Source: Couchioplanes caeruleus (GTDB lineage Bacteria > Actinomycetota > Actinomycetes > Mycobacteriales > Micromonosporaceae). From it: a DNA stretch of 64,000 nt. Made by a program: the position numbers and the translations under genes. Of the stretch, positions 25,022 through 34,456 are shown piece by piece (positions within the stretch are counted from its first letter, which is position 1; every line of letters starts with the position of its first letter). The stretch spans positions 2,666,001-2,730,000 of the forward strand of contig NZ_RJKL01000001.1 of the NCBI RefSeq assembly GCF_003751945.1, read 5' to 3'. Below the pieces are notes generated by a model. It saw only the letters and a list, made by a program, of their open reading frames with translations. It ran no database searches and was not told where the DNA came from.

Positions 25022-27032
25022 CCGGCATGGCCTGCATACGCAGCGACCGAGAACGCAGCGGGTTGCCGCCCCGCACCGCCCAGTTGCCGTTCTCGTCGTG
25101 GAACAGCCCGTCCAGGCGGGTCGCCGCCGCCTCTCGGCCGCCCATCAGCGCGGCCAGGCCGGAGACGTTCTGCGGAACCATCCAGGTGTACGTGGCACTC
25201 GTTCCCTGGGCGAACCCGACGTCCGTCGACGGGCTGAAGCCTGCCTGCCAACTGCCGTCCGCCCGTCGCGCCGCCTGGTAACCGACCGCCGGGTTGAAGG
25301 TGTTCTTCCAGTAGTCCCCGCGCGGCCGCAACTGTCGGTAGAGATCGCCGCGGCCGGCCCGTCGCGCCCACATCGCCAGCGAGAAGTCGGCGAGGGAATT
25401 CTCCAGGGTCTCGGCGGCGCCGCCCCAGCAGTGGCAGATGTCGTTGGCCGCATACCGCAGAGCCAGGTACGTGTTCAGCGTCGGCCGCTGCCCCAGGCAC
25501 TGCCCCGGGCATCCCGCGTCCGACAGCGCATCCGGATTCTGCACCGTCGCCTGCCGGACCAGCGAATCCAGCGCCTCGCGTGCGTCGAAGTTGCGCACGC
25601 CCATCGCGGCATACGTGGCCAGCGTCGGCGCCGCCGGATCGCCGGTCATCACGTGGGTCGGCGCGCCCAGATGCAGCCATCTGTCCCAGATGCCCTTTTT
25701 CTGCGCGGCGAAGTCCATCATCGACTGCGCCATGTCACCGGCCACGTCCGGCCGCAGGATCGCGAGCAACTGGATCTGCGCCCGGTATTGATCCCAGCCG
25801 GAGAAGGTGCCGTACGCCGCGGCCTGCCCGGGCCGCAGGCGGTGCACCTGAAGGTCGGCGCCGAGATAGCGGCCGTCGCGGTCGCTCATCGTCTGCGGCT
25901 GCATGAGTGCGTGGTAGACGGAGGTGTAGAAGGCGGTCGTCCGCGCCTCGGTGCCACCGCCCACCCGGATCCGCTTCAGTTCGGTATTCCAGGCCGCGCG
26001 GGTGGCGGCTGCCGCCGTGTCGACGGTGGCGCCCGCGGGAACCTCGGCCTCCCGGTTGGCCGCCGCCCCGGCGAGGCTCACGTAGGAGATGCCGATGCGC
26101 ATGCGCACGTCCGCGTCGGCGCCGGTGTCGAAGCCGACCCAGCCGCCGGAGCCACGCCCGGCCCGGTCGGCGCCCGTGAGGTAGCCTTCGCCGCCGCTGG
26201 CCGAGGTGCCACCGGGAGTTACCGTCGCATCCTTCCAGGTGCCGGTGCGGGCGAAGTCACGGTCGAACACCGCGCTGAAGTACAACCGGTAGTACGACCG
26301 GCGGTTGGGGTTGGACGCTCCGCCGCCGTTGCCGCGGCGGCCGCAGAAACCCCCGGTCAACACCGATCCGTTCACCGTACGGGCGGAGGCGTCGATGGAA
26401 ATCTCGGCGTCCTCGCTGCCGTTGAGCGAATTCGAGGTGCGGAACAGCAGATTGGCGGCCGATCCCACGGGAAACGCGAAGTCCGCCACGCCCGCCCGCG
26501 TGCTCACGGCGAGGTCGGTGCGCGCCCCGGAGTCGAGCCGGACCGTGTAGCGACCCGGACGGGCCGACTCGTTGGCATGCGAGAACGTCGAGGCGTACTT
26601 CGCGTCCCGGGTGTCCGCGGTCGGCGACGTGTCGACCTCTCCCACATGCGGCAGGATCGGCACGTCGCCGGCGGCGCCGGGGTTGCAGCCCGCCCCGTTG
26701 ACGTGGGTGAGGCTGAAGCCCCGCAGCCTGGTGACGTTGTACTCGTATCCGTTGGCGGCACCGGTGCTGGTCTGGTCGCCGGTGGTGCTGGTCGGACTCC
26801 ACGCGATCATGCCGAAGGGACGGGTGGCACCCGGCCAGGTGTTGCCGCCGCGGGTGGTCCCGATGAAGGGATCCACATAGGAGACCGGATCGTCCACCAG
26901 CGGCACGGCAGCGCCGCCGCGTCCGGCGACGGCCGGGACGACGGACGTCGATGTCACGATCAGGACCGCTCCGATGACGCCGGCCGGAAGGGCACGCAGA
27001 CGCGAGAGAATGCCGGAAGCAGGCCGGGACAT
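24924..27032 (-). pseudogene. GH92 family alpha-mannosidase-like gene, 3'-truncated
   Basis: The open frame encodes 702 aa with a signal peptide (start ATG 27032, hydrophobic core GVIGAVLIVTSTSVVPAVAG). GH92 hallmarks are VSYVDPFIGTTRGGNTWPG, FGMIAWSP, LTHVNGAGCNPGAAGDVPI, the catalytic-domain segments MDFAAQKKGIWDRWLHLG and ATYTWMVPQNVSGLAALMGG. GH92 enzymes are Ca-dependent exo-mannosidases with an N-terminal sandwich and a C-terminal barrel. Homology stops after FHDENGNWAVRGGNP. The next expected block (the NEPxH segment with the general acid, then the GNDDCGQMSAWY-type segment) is missing. Instead the frame runs antisense through the end of the phosphotransferase gene. Catalytic activity is therefore unlikely. 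Confidence 0.75.
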
Positions 27033-27097
27033 ACGCCCGACCCTAGGGCGACGCCGAGGACCACCGATACTGCGCGAGGCGTCTCGTGAATGAACGG

Positions 27098-27844
27098 TCA
27101 GAAACGCTGCCCGCGGGCGCCTTCCTCGAGCCACTGGTCGAAGGTCTGCACGCCGCGGGCTCCCGGCCCGTCCGGCAGCAGGCCGCCGCTGCCCATCGGC
27201 CCGGGCATCCAGAGGGGCAGCACCGGCCGCCGCCGCGCGCCGCCCGCGGCGATGAGCCGCCGCGCCATCGTGACCAGCGACTCCGCCCGCGGCCCGGCCA
27301 GATCTCCCGCCATTCCTCGCGGCTCCGCGCCGGCCAGCGCCGCCAGCGCCTCGGCGACCTCCCGCACCGCGATCGGCTGCACCGTCAGCCTCGGCACGAG
27401 CGCGACCGGCCCGGGCATTCGATCGAGCAACTGCCCCGCGAACTCGTGGAACTGTGTCGCCCGCAGCACGCTCCACGGCACCCCGCCGTCGCGGACGATC
27501 GCCTCCTGGCGCAACTTGCCCTGGTAGTAGCCGCTCTTGACCCGGTCGATCCCGACGATCGACAGCACGACGTGGTGCCGCACTCCCGCCCGTGTGGCCG
27601 CCGCCAGCAGGTTGCGCCCGGCCCGCTCGAAGAAGTCGACGGCGATCGTGCGCCTTGTCGTCGTCACGTTGCTGACGTCGATGGTGACGTCCACCCCGGC
27701 CAGCGCCGCGTCGAGCCCGGCGCCGCTCAGCAGGTCCACTCCCCGCCCGCGCGCCAGCACCACCGGCTCATGGCCGGCGGCGGTCAGCGTCTCGACCAGG
27801 TGCCGGCCGGTGAGACCGGTGCCGCCCGCAACTGCAACCTTCAT
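27098..27844 (-). CDS. NmrA-like / atypical SDR NAD(P)-binding protein
   Basis: 248 aa. The N-terminal Rossmann motif MKVAVAGGTGLTGRHLVETL has the GGTGxTG signature of atypical short-chain dehydrogenases. Further matches are HHVVLSIVGIDRVKSGYYQGKL (Ser, then YYxxK spacing) and VPWSVLRATQFHEFA. Such proteins reduce small substrates or act as redox sensors; no substrate is predicted. The ATG at 27844 has GGGAG 7 bp upstream. It lies between the GH92 remnant and comEC on the same strand. A 14-bp palindrome about 80 bp upstream could be an operator. Confidence 0.85.
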   Translation of the reverse strand: MKVAVAGGTGLTGRHLVETLTAAGHEPVVLARGRGVDLLSGAGLDAALAGVDVTIDVSNVTTTRRTIAVDFFERAGRNLLAAATRAGVRHHVVLSIVGIDRVKSGYYQGKLRQEAIVRDGGVPWSVLRATQFHEFAGQLLDRMPGPVALVPRLTVQPIAVREVAEALAALAGAEPRGMAGDLAGPRAESLVTMARRLIAAGGARRRPVLPLWMPGPMGSGGLLPDGPGARGVQTFDQWLEEGARGQRF

Positions 27845-27923
27845 CGTCTCGCTCCCTGCTGTCAGTGTGTCGCAGCAGGGACGAGCCAACCCCCGGCAAC
27901 GTGACACGACGGCACCACGCGGT

Positions 27924-27937
27924 GAGTGAGCTCACTC
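27924..27937. promoter_or_regulatory. Palindrome between comEC and the NmrA-like gene
   Basis: GAGTGAGCTCACTC is a perfect 14-bp palindrome that overlaps the comEC stop codon and lies 79 bp upstream of the NmrA-like start. A repressor operator is possible but not demonstrated. Confidence 0.25.
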
Positions 27938-30280
27938 GGGTGGATCACCGCGGGCAACGACCGCCAAGCCGCCGCCGGTCAGTACGACCGCCAGGTCACC
28001 GCCTTCATCCGTACGCAGCACCCGCGCCCCCTCCCGCCCGAGCCGCGACAGCAACGCCGCGTTCGGATGTCCGTAGTCGTTTCCGCGCCCCACCGACACC
28101 AGCGCCACCGCCGGATCCACGGCGTCGACGAACTCGGGCGACTGGTACGCGCTCCCGTGGTGCGCCACCTTCAGCACCTCGGCACGCACCGCCCGGGGAC
28201 CGAGACGGTGGAGTAGTTCCTGTTGCTCCTCGGCCTCGGCGTCACCGGGCAGCAGCACGGTCCGTCCGGCCACCCGGGCCCGCAGCACAAGCGAGTTGTT
28301 GTTCGGGTCCGAGTTGGTGCCGTGCAACGGTTCCACCGGCCCGATCACGGTCATCGCCAGACCCTCGACCGCGAACGCCCAGCCCGGGCGCACCGCGGCC
28401 ATCGGCACCCGGGCGGCGGCGGCCTGGGCGGCGACGGCGGCGCGACCGGCCGGCGGCTCGGGCCAGTCGGGGGTGACCACCGCCGCGACCGTACGGCCCC
28501 GGAACACCCCGGCCATGCCGCCGATGTGGTCGACGTGGAAATGGCTGACGACGAACAGCGCCACCTCGCGGATCCCGAGACGCCGCAGGCAGCGGTCGAC
28601 CGCGCTCGGCTCCGGTCCGGCGTCGACGACGACCGCCCGCCCCTTCCCCGCGGGCAGCACCACGGCGTCGCCCTGCCCGACCGCGCACGCCACCACGATC
28701 CAGCGCGGCGGCGGCCACCCGGATGCCAGCAGCCGTACGGGAAGGGCTCCCAGCATCGCCCCGGCCGCGACGACCGCGACCAGCCGCCGCACCGCGGGTC
28801 GGCGGGCCGCGACCAGCAGCGCCAGGGTGAGCGCACCCAGCAGGAGCGCCCCGCCCACGCCGCCCGGCCAGGGAACCGCCCCGGCCGGCACGCGGGCGCC
28901 GTGCGTGGCGACGAGTACGAGCCACCGGGCGGGCCACTGTCCCACCCACGCCGCGAACTCGGCGCCGGCGGGCCAGACGGGCGACAGGACGGCGGCCGAG
29001 ACGCCCAGCAGCGTGGCGGGGGCGATGGCCGGCACGACCAGGAGATTCGCCGGTACGGCGACCAGGCTGACACTGCCCGACATCGCCGCCACGACAGGCC
29101 CGCAGGCGACCTGAGCGGCGGCGGGAACCGCGAGCGCGTCGGCGGCCACGACCGGCCATCCGCGCCGCCGCAACGCGTCCCGCCACACCGGCGCGATCAG
29201 CAGCAACCCGGCCGTCGCCAGCACCGACAGGGCGAAGCCGACGTCTCCGGCCAACTCGGGATCCGCCAGGACCAGGGCCGCGACCGCGGCGGCCAGCGCG
29301 GGCACCGCCGCCCGCGGCCGTCCCGCGGCGAGGCCGAGCAGCCCGATCGCGCCCATCGCCGCGGCCCGCACGACACTCGGCGAGGGACGGGCGAGAATGA
29401 CGAAGCCCACCAGGGCTGCGGCACAGATCAGCGCGGTGACGACGGGCCCCGCCCGGGTCCACCGCACGACAAACAGCACCACGCCGAGGATGATCGCCAC
29501 GTTGGCGCCGCTGACGGCGTTGAGATGCGTCATGCCGGTCGCGCGGAAGTCCTCCTCGAGGGCGGGGTCCATCCGGCTCGTGTCCCCCACGACCAACCCC
29601 GGCAGTAGCCCACCGACGTCGTCCGGCAGCGGCGCGCAGGCGCGCTGGAGCCCGGCCCGCAGGAAGCCGGCCGCACGCTGCGCCGGAGACGACCGGCCGA
29701 CGAGCCGCGGAGGATCCTTGACCGACACCACGGCGGCCCGCAGGTCGCCGCCCCGGGGAGCCAGCAGCCGCCCGGTGGCCGACACCCGCTGCCCGGGCAG
29801 CAGCGGCCGCCAGGCGGGGTCCGCACCGAGCACGAGCGCCCGGGCCGACAACCGCATCGAGGGGGCGTCCTCGGGATGCACGCCGGTCAGGTCCACCGAC
29901 ACCAGATAGGTCGGCGGCAGGCCCGGCGAGCCGGCGATCGCGCGCGGATCGTCGCGCACGGTCAGCTCCACCCGTACGGTGGCATCCGCGGCGACCAGGG
30001 CGGCCAGCGGACCGGCGTCCCGCACCGCGACCCGTGCGGCGGTCGCGGCGGCTCCGCATCCCGCCCCGAGCAGCATCGATGCCATCAGGAACCGCGCGAC
30101 CCGCCAGGCGCCGGCGTGCCCTTCACCGACCCGGACCCGAAGCAGGGTTGTCACGGCGGCGCCCAGAAAGGCGACGGTGGCGACGCCGAGCCCGCCGCGG
30201 AACGTCAGATGCAGGGCGGCGAGGGCCGCCAGCCAGAGCGCGACGGCGAACCCTGCGAGCCGCAGATCCGGCGCCGTCAT
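27932..30280 (-). CDS. comEC: ComEC/Rec2 family DNA-uptake channel protein
   Basis: 782 aa, typical. ComEC forms the membrane channel through which single-stranded DNA enters competent cells. The N-terminal OB-like region is followed by the competence membrane domain with GMTHLNAVSGANVAIILGVV (read as TGMTHLNAVSGANVA) and multiple helices. The C-terminal metallo-beta-lactamase-like domain has SHFHVDHIGGM and VLLPGDAEAEEQ and VLKVAHHGSAYQS, a possible nuclease. The start overlaps the comEA stop by 4 bp. Whether this organism is naturally competent is unknown. In related genomes holA commonly follows comEC directly; here 5 kb of accessory genes intervene. Confidence 0.94.
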   Translation of the reverse strand: MTAPDLRLAGFAVALWLAALAALHLTFRGGLGVATVAFLGAAVTTLLRVRVGEGHAGAWRVARFLMASMLLGAGCGAAATAARVAVRDAGPLAALVAADATVRVELTVRDDPRAIAGSPGLPPTYLVSVDLTGVHPEDAPSMRLSARALVLGADPAWRPLLPGQRVSATGRLLAPRGGDLRAAVVSVKDPPRLVGRSSPAQRAAGFLRAGLQRACAPLPDDVGGLLPGLVVGDTSRMDPALEEDFRATGMTHLNAVSGANVAIILGVVLFVVRWTRAGPVVTALICAAALVGFVILARPSPSVVRAAAMGAIGLLGLAAGRPRAAVPALAAAVAALVLADPELAGDVGFALSVLATAGLLLIAPVWRDALRRRGWPVVAADALAVPAAAQVACGPVVAAMSGSVSLVAVPANLLVVPAIAPATLLGVSAAVLSPVWPAGAEFAAWVGQWPARWLVLVATHGARVPAGAVPWPGGVGGALLLGALTLALLVAARRPAVRRLVAVVAAGAMLGALPVRLLASGWPPPRWIVVACAVGQGDAVVLPAGKGRAVVVDAGPEPSAVDRCLRRLGIREVALFVVSHFHVDHIGGMAGVFRGRTVAAVVTPDWPEPPAGRAAVAAQAAAARVPMAAVRPGWAFAVEGLAMTVIGPVEPLHGTNSDPNNNSLVLRARVAGRTVLLPGDAEAEEQQELLHRLGPRAVRAEVLKVAHHGSAYQSPEFVDAVDPAVALVSVGRGNDYGHPNAALLSRLGREGARVLRTDEGGDLAVVLTGGGLAVVARGDPPE

Positions 30281-31194
30281 ACGGTCACCAGATCCTTGAG
30301 CTGCTCGTAGCGCGCCGTCCCGATGCCGTCGACCTTGCGGAGGTCGCCCACGGCGCGGAAGCCACCCTGGGCGTCGCGCGCGTCGAGGATGCGCTGGGCC
30401 AGCACCGGGCCGACGCCCGGAAGGGTGTCCAGATCCGCCAGCGTGGCGGTGTTGAGGTTGACGAGGCCACCGGCTGCCGCGGAAGCGCCGCCACCTGCCG
30501 CGGGGGCGCCCGGTGGCTGCGGGACACCCACCATGATGAGCTCGCCGTCCACCACCTTGCGGGCCAGGTTGAGCGGCGCGACGTCGACGCCGGGCTGGGC
30601 ACCGCCGGCGGCCCGCAGCGCGTCGGCCACGCGCGCTCCCGGCGCGAGCTGCACCAGGCCCGGCCTGCGCACCTTGCCGCCGACCGCCACGACCACCTCG
30701 GCGGGCCCGGAGGATGCGGCGACGGCCGCGCCAGCGGCTCGCGGATCGTCCATGATGGAGTCCGCGGCGATCGGCGCCGCCGCCGGTTCCACCCGGGGCC
30801 GCGCACGCCAGGCGAGCACCGCCGCGATCACCACGACGACGACGGCAACGGCCGTCAATGCGCGCACGCCCCGCCGCCCGGGATCGAACAGGCCGAGCCG
30901 CAACCCCGAGGCGTCACTCCCGAAGGCACCGGCACCGCCGAGCGCAGACTCCGTGCCAGCAGACTCCGTACCAGCAGACTCCGTACCAGCAGACTCCCCG
31001 CTCCATGGCGGCCGGCACGCAAGGTCGACCTCCAGCGCAGGAGGCGCCGGCACGGGCGGGCCGGATACGGCGGTGGCGAGGGTCACGTCGTCGGGCCAGG
31101 CCGACGCCGCCGCCAGCACCGTCCTCAGCCTGGCGCGTACCGGATCCTCGGGGTTGTTCTCCTCACGCACCCCGCGACCGTAGGGTTTCGCCAT
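30277..31194 (-). CDS. comEA: ComEA-like DNA-binding protein
   Basis: 305 aa. A cytoplasmic N-terminus with a small tandem repeat (SAGTE units), one transmembrane helix (ALTAVAVVVVVIAAVLAW), an SLBB domain (VVVAVGGKVRRPGLVQLAPG, LNLARKVVDGELIMVG) and a C-terminal helix-hairpin-helix domain (LVNLNTATLADLDTLPGVGP, RKVDGIGTARYEQLKDLV). ComEA binds incoming double-stranded DNA outside the membrane and passes it to ComEC. Start choice is uncertain: tandem ATGs at 31197 and 31194, or GTG at 31170. It is translationally coupled to comEC. Confidence 0.9.
   Translation of the reverse strand: MAKPYGRGVREENNPEDPVRARLRTVLAAASAWPDDVTLATAVSGPPVPAPPALEVDLACRPPWSGESAGTESAGTESAGTESALGGAGAFGSDASGLRLGLFDPGRRGVRALTAVAVVVVVIAAVLAWRARPRVEPAAAPIAADSIMDDPRAAGAAVAASSGPAEVVVAVGGKVRRPGLVQLAPGARVADALRAAGGAQPGVDVAPLNLARKVVDGELIMVGVPQPPGAPAAGGGASAAAGGLVNLNTATLADLDTLPGVGPVLAQRILDARDAQGGFRAVGDLRKVDGIGTARYEQLKDLVTV
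30946..30990 (-). repeat. 15-bp tandem repeat in comEA
   Basis: Three 15-bp units (AGACTCCGTACCAGC on the plus strand, the first with one change) encode SAGTE repeats before the transmembrane helix of ComEA; a partial fourth follows. Confidence 0.9.
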
Positions 31195-31250
31195 CATGAC
31201 CCGCGCCGCCGCCTGTGGACGGCAAACCATTGTGGATGACCGGGAGTTCG

Positions 31251-32033
31251 ATGAAATCTGTGCTACCCGCGGACCTGGCCGAGGCCGTGGCCCGGCTGCG
31301 CGCCGCGGGCTGTGTCTTCGCCGAGGACGAGGCCGCCGTGCTCGCCGAGGCCGCACCGGACGCCGCCGCCCTGGCCGAGTCGGTGCGCCGCCGGGCCGGC
31401 GGCGAGCCCCTCGAGCAGGTCGTCGGATACGCCGACTTCTGCGGGGTCCGGGTCCGGCTGCGCCCCGGCGTCTTCGTTCCCCGAGTCCGCAGCGAGCTGC
31501 TGGTGCGGCTGGCCGCCGCCCACGCCGCCCCGGGCACCGTCGTGGTCGATCTGTGCTGCGGCTCGGGCGCCCTGGGCCTGGCCGTACGCCACCGGGTGCC
31601 CGGCATCGAGCTGCACGCCGCGGACAGCGATCCCGTCGCCGTCGCCTGCGCCCGGGACAATCTCGGCACCGACGTCCATCAAGGGGATCTCTTCGCCGCT
31701 CTGCCGGACGGGCTCCGGGGCCGCATCGGCGTCCTGCTCGCGAACGTGCCCTACGTCGCCACCCGGCACATACCCTTCCTCCCCGCCGAGGCCCGTCTGC
31801 ACGAGCCGCACACCGCCCTGGACGGCGGCGAGGACGGGCTGGACGCCTTCCGCGCCGTGGTCGCCGCGGCCACCGCCTGGCTGGCCCCCGGTGGCCTGCT
31901 GCTGTCGGAGATCACCGGGGAGCAGATCGAGCCCGCGACCGCGACGGTACGGTCGGCAGGCCTGCACCCCTGGATCCACACCGACGACGACCTCGAGGCG
32001 GCGGTCGTGACAGTCACCACAGCGAAGAGATAG
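31251..32033 (+). CDS. PrmC-related protein-(glutamine-N5) methyltransferase
   Basis: 260 aa. SAM-dependent methyltransferase fold with VVDLCCGSGALGLAV (motif I) and LHAADSDPVAV (motif II). PrmC-like N-terminal features include GGEPLEQVVGYADFCG and VPRVRSELLV. The catalytic NPPY that binds the target glutamine is NVPY here (LLANVPYVA). A PrmC-related actinobacterial subgroup is known to have this kind of change, so a target other than release factors is possible. The ATG at 31251 has GGGAG just upstream. It is divergent from comEA with 56 bp between starts. Confidence 0.82.
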   Translation: MKSVLPADLAEAVARLRAAGCVFAEDEAAVLAEAAPDAAALAESVRRRAGGEPLEQVVGYADFCGVRVRLRPGVFVPRVRSELLVRLAAAHAAPGTVVVDLCCGSGALGLAVRHRVPGIELHAADSDPVAVACARDNLGTDVHQGDLFAALPDGLRGRIGVLLANVPYVATRHIPFLPAEARLHEPHTALDGGEDGLDAFRAVVAAATAWLAPGGLLLSEITGEQIEPATATVRSAGLHPWIHTDDDLEAAVVTVTTAKR

Positions 32034-32071
32034 GGTCGGCGCCCACCGACACGCGGAAGGGCACGAGCGCC

Positions 32072-33094
32072 GTGGGCTTGTTGCGGAGGGCCGCCCGTGC
32101 ACGCCTGGCCTGCCAGGTCATCAGGCGGCTGCGGCGGGGCGGCGTGCGGCAGGCCCGCTACCACGCCGGATCCTTCACGGTGCGCTTCACCCGTCCCGGT
32201 GACGACGAGCCGACCGTGCTGCGGCTCGGCGAGGTCCGCCGCGGGCGCGTCGCCGACTTCGTCGCCGGGCTGCTGCGAGCTCCGGGCCTGCCGGCGACCT
32301 GGGCCGAAGCCCGCCCGTTGCTGCGTCCTGTCCTGCGTGGCGCGACCCCACCGGCCGACGTCACGACGCCGCTGCACCGTCCCGCGTGGCCGTTCCTGGC
32401 CGAGTACGTCGTGGTCGACCAGCCCGACACCATGACGTACGTGAACGCCGCGCACGGCTGGGGTGTCACCGACGACGAGGTCTTCGCGGCCGCGCGGGCC
32501 AACCTCTCGGGCGCGAAGCTTCTCGGTACCGCCGACGAGCCGGTGGTCGTGCGGTTCGTCGACGACGGCGATGCGTACTGGACCTCGCACCTGCTGCTCG
32601 ACGGTTGGCTCGCCGGACTGGCCGGGCAGGTCGGCGGTCGCCCGGTGGCCTTCGCGCCCGAGCGCGGCACGCTGCTGGTCACCGCGGACGGCAGCGACCA
32701 GGTGCCGGACCTGTTCGCCCGGGCCGAGGCGATCTTCCTGCGCTCGCCGCGGGCCATCACCCCGATGGCGTACGTGCCGGACGAGCGCGGCCGCACGGTG
32801 CCCTACCCCGCGGAGCCCGGTTCGCCGCTGTGGATCTGCGTACGCCGGGCCGAGGCCGTCCTCGCCTCCTGGGGCTACGCCCGTCAGGCTGAGCGCCTGC
32901 CGCTCGCCGCCGAGCTGCTGATCACGCCGGAGGGGCGCACCCGGGCGCTGTGGCCGTCGGACGGGCCGGCGCTGCTGCCCCGGGCCGACGAGGTGCAGTG
33001 CGGCGACACCGTACGCCCGTGGGAGGAGATCAGCGACCGCCTGACCGCCCAGGGGCTGAATCCCGAACGCTGGCGCGGCGAAGGCTGGCCCTAG
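32072..33094 (+). CDS. DUF1444-like conserved protein
   Basis: 340 aa, soluble, no signal or membrane segment. The middle part, LAEYVVVDQPDTMTYVNAAH then WGVTDDEVFAAARANLSG, and the later GTLLVTADGSDQVPDLFARA resemble the YtpQ/DUF1444 family, whose function is unknown. The GTG at 32072 has GGAAGG about 12 bp upstream. It follows the PrmC-like gene by 38 bp on the same strand and may be cotranscribed. Its stop codon overlaps that of degV on the opposite strand (CTAG at 33091-33094). Confidence 0.65.
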   Translation: MGLLRRAARARLACQVIRRLRRGGVRQARYHAGSFTVRFTRPGDDEPTVLRLGEVRRGRVADFVAGLLRAPGLPATWAEARPLLRPVLRGATPPADVTTPLHRPAWPFLAEYVVVDQPDTMTYVNAAHGWGVTDDEVFAAARANLSGAKLLGTADEPVVVRFVDDGDAYWTSHLLLDGWLAGLAGQVGGRPVAFAPERGTLLVTADGSDQVPDLFARAEAIFLRSPRAITPMAYVPDERGRTVPYPAEPGSPLWICVRRAEAVLASWGYARQAERLPLAAELLITPEGRTRALWPSDGPALLPRADEVQCGDTVRPWEEISDRLTAQGLNPERWRGEGWP

Positions 33095-33939
33095 GTCCGG
33101 CGGTGGACCACCACGCCGGCGAGGCCCGGCCCGACGTGCGCGGCCACGACCGCGCCGATCTCGGTGATGTAGCGGTCGCGGAGCCGGTCGCCGAGCCGGG
33201 CCGCGACGGCGTCCGCCAGCGCCGCCGCCCGGTCGGCGGCGCCCAGGTGGTGGACGGCGATGTCGGCCTCCCCGGTGCCGGAGGCCTCCACCGCCAGGTC
33301 CACCAGCCGGGCGAGGGCCCGCCCGGCCGTGCGGACCTTGTCGCGGACGACGATCGCGCCGTCGACCACGTGCAGGATGGGCTTGACCGACAGGGCGGTG
33401 CCGAGCAGGGCCGAGGCGGCGCCGATGCGGCCACCGCGGCGCAGGAACTCCAGGGTGTCCACGTAGAAGAGGGTGCTGACCTGCGCGGCGTGGTCCACGG
33501 CTGTCTTCCGTACGGAATCCAGTGTGCCGCCCCGGTCCGCCGCGGTGGCCGCGGCCAGGGCCGCGAAGCCCAGCCCCATCCCGGTCGTCTGACTGTCCAC
33601 GACCTCGACCTGGGGCCCGATGGCGGCGGCGGCCAGCGTGGCCGCCTCGAACGTCCCGGACAGCTTCGCGGACAGGTGCACGGAGACGATGCCGTCGGCG
33701 CCCGCGTCCAGGACCTTCCGGTACGCGCGGGCGAACTGCTCCGGGGCGGGCCGCGAGGTGCTGACGGCGCAGCGCCGGGCACCGAGCGCGTGGGCCACCT
33801 GGACCGGGGAGATCTCCTCTCCCTCGAGGCCTTCGTCGCCGTTGATCACGACGGTGAGGGGCACGACGGTCAGGTTGTGGGTGCCGCCCAGCTCGGACGG
33901 CAGGTACGCGGTGGAGTCGGTGACGACCGCGACGGGCAT
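33091..33939 (-). CDS. DegV family fatty-acid-binding protein
   Basis: 282 aa, normal DegV length. DegV/FakB proteins bind a fatty acid and, with FakA, present it for phosphorylation. Matches are MPVAVVTDSTAYLPSEL, the SxSTSRPAPEQF loop (CAVSTSRPAPEQFARAY), IVSVHLSAKLSGTFEAA, VEVVDSQTTGMGLGF and the domain-2 FYVDTLEFLRRGGRIGAA. No fakA-like gene is visible in the window. Many DegV genes sit beside rsfS/comEA clusters in actinobacteria, as here. Confidence 0.93.
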   Translation of the reverse strand: MPVAVVTDSTAYLPSELGGTHNLTVVPLTVVINGDEGLEGEEISPVQVAHALGARRCAVSTSRPAPEQFARAYRKVLDAGADGIVSVHLSAKLSGTFEAATLAAAAIGPQVEVVDSQTTGMGLGFAALAAATAADRGGTLDSVRKTAVDHAAQVSTLFYVDTLEFLRRGGRIGAASALLGTALSVKPILHVVDGAIVVRDKVRTAGRALARLVDLAVEASGTGEADIAVHHLGAADRAAALADAVAARLGDRLRDRYITEIGAVVAAHVGPGLAGVVVHRRT

Positions 33940-33963
33940 GCGGGCACCGTAACTGATAGTCGC

Positions 33964-34404
33964 CTATTTTGCGCGGATAGCGGTGACGATGAACGGCGTG
34001 CCCTGCTGACAGGTGCTCATCATGCCGGCCTCGGAGCGGCCCGTGACGGTGACGGTGGCGCCGACCTTGGCCTTGGTGCGCAGGGACTCCTGGTCGAAGA
34101 CCAGCAGGTTGTCGCCGAGCAGCAGGCAGTTCGGCTCGACGCCGGCAGTGATCTTGCCGGAGATGGTGCGGCTGCCGCTCGCGGCCGGCGGCTTCGCACT
34201 CGATTCCTCACCCGGGACGGCGGACGGCACGGACGCGGGCGGTGCGGACGCCGAAGGCGCGGACGGGGCCGGCGCGGACGCCGAGGTCTCGGCGGCGGGA
34301 GCGCCTGCCGGAACCCCGGCGTCGGGGCCGGCGCCGTTGGCGCAGCCCGCGATGGACAGCGCGACCAGAGTCATGGCAACCAGAGTCATGCGTTGACTGA
34401 TCAT
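33964..34404 (-). CDS. Small lipoprotein with Ser/Pro/Ala-rich linker
   Basis: 146 aa. The signal ends with lipobox LSIAGC, so it should be anchored outside the membrane. A disordered Ala/Ser/Pro linker covers about residues 24-75. The C-terminal ~70 residues (ISGKITAGVEPNCLLLGDNL, LLVFDQESL, VGATVTVTGRSEAGMMSTCQQGTPFIV) look like a small OB-type beta barrel with two Cys that may form a disulphide. The start region has a short internal duplication (MTLVAMTLVAL), leaving ATG 34404 or a later ATG as start; AAGG precedes 34404. Function unknown. Confidence 0.75.
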   Translation of the reverse strand: MISQRMTLVAMTLVALSIAGCANGAGPDAGVPAGAPAAETSASAPAPSAPSASAPPASVPSAVPGEESSAKPPAASGSRTISGKITAGVEPNCLLLGDNLLVFDQESLRTKAKVGATVTVTGRSEAGMMSTCQQGTPFIVTAIRAK

Positions 34405-34456
34405 GATGCCTTGGACGCTACCTGCCGCTGATCCGTTCCGCCCAAGTGGCGGAAGA

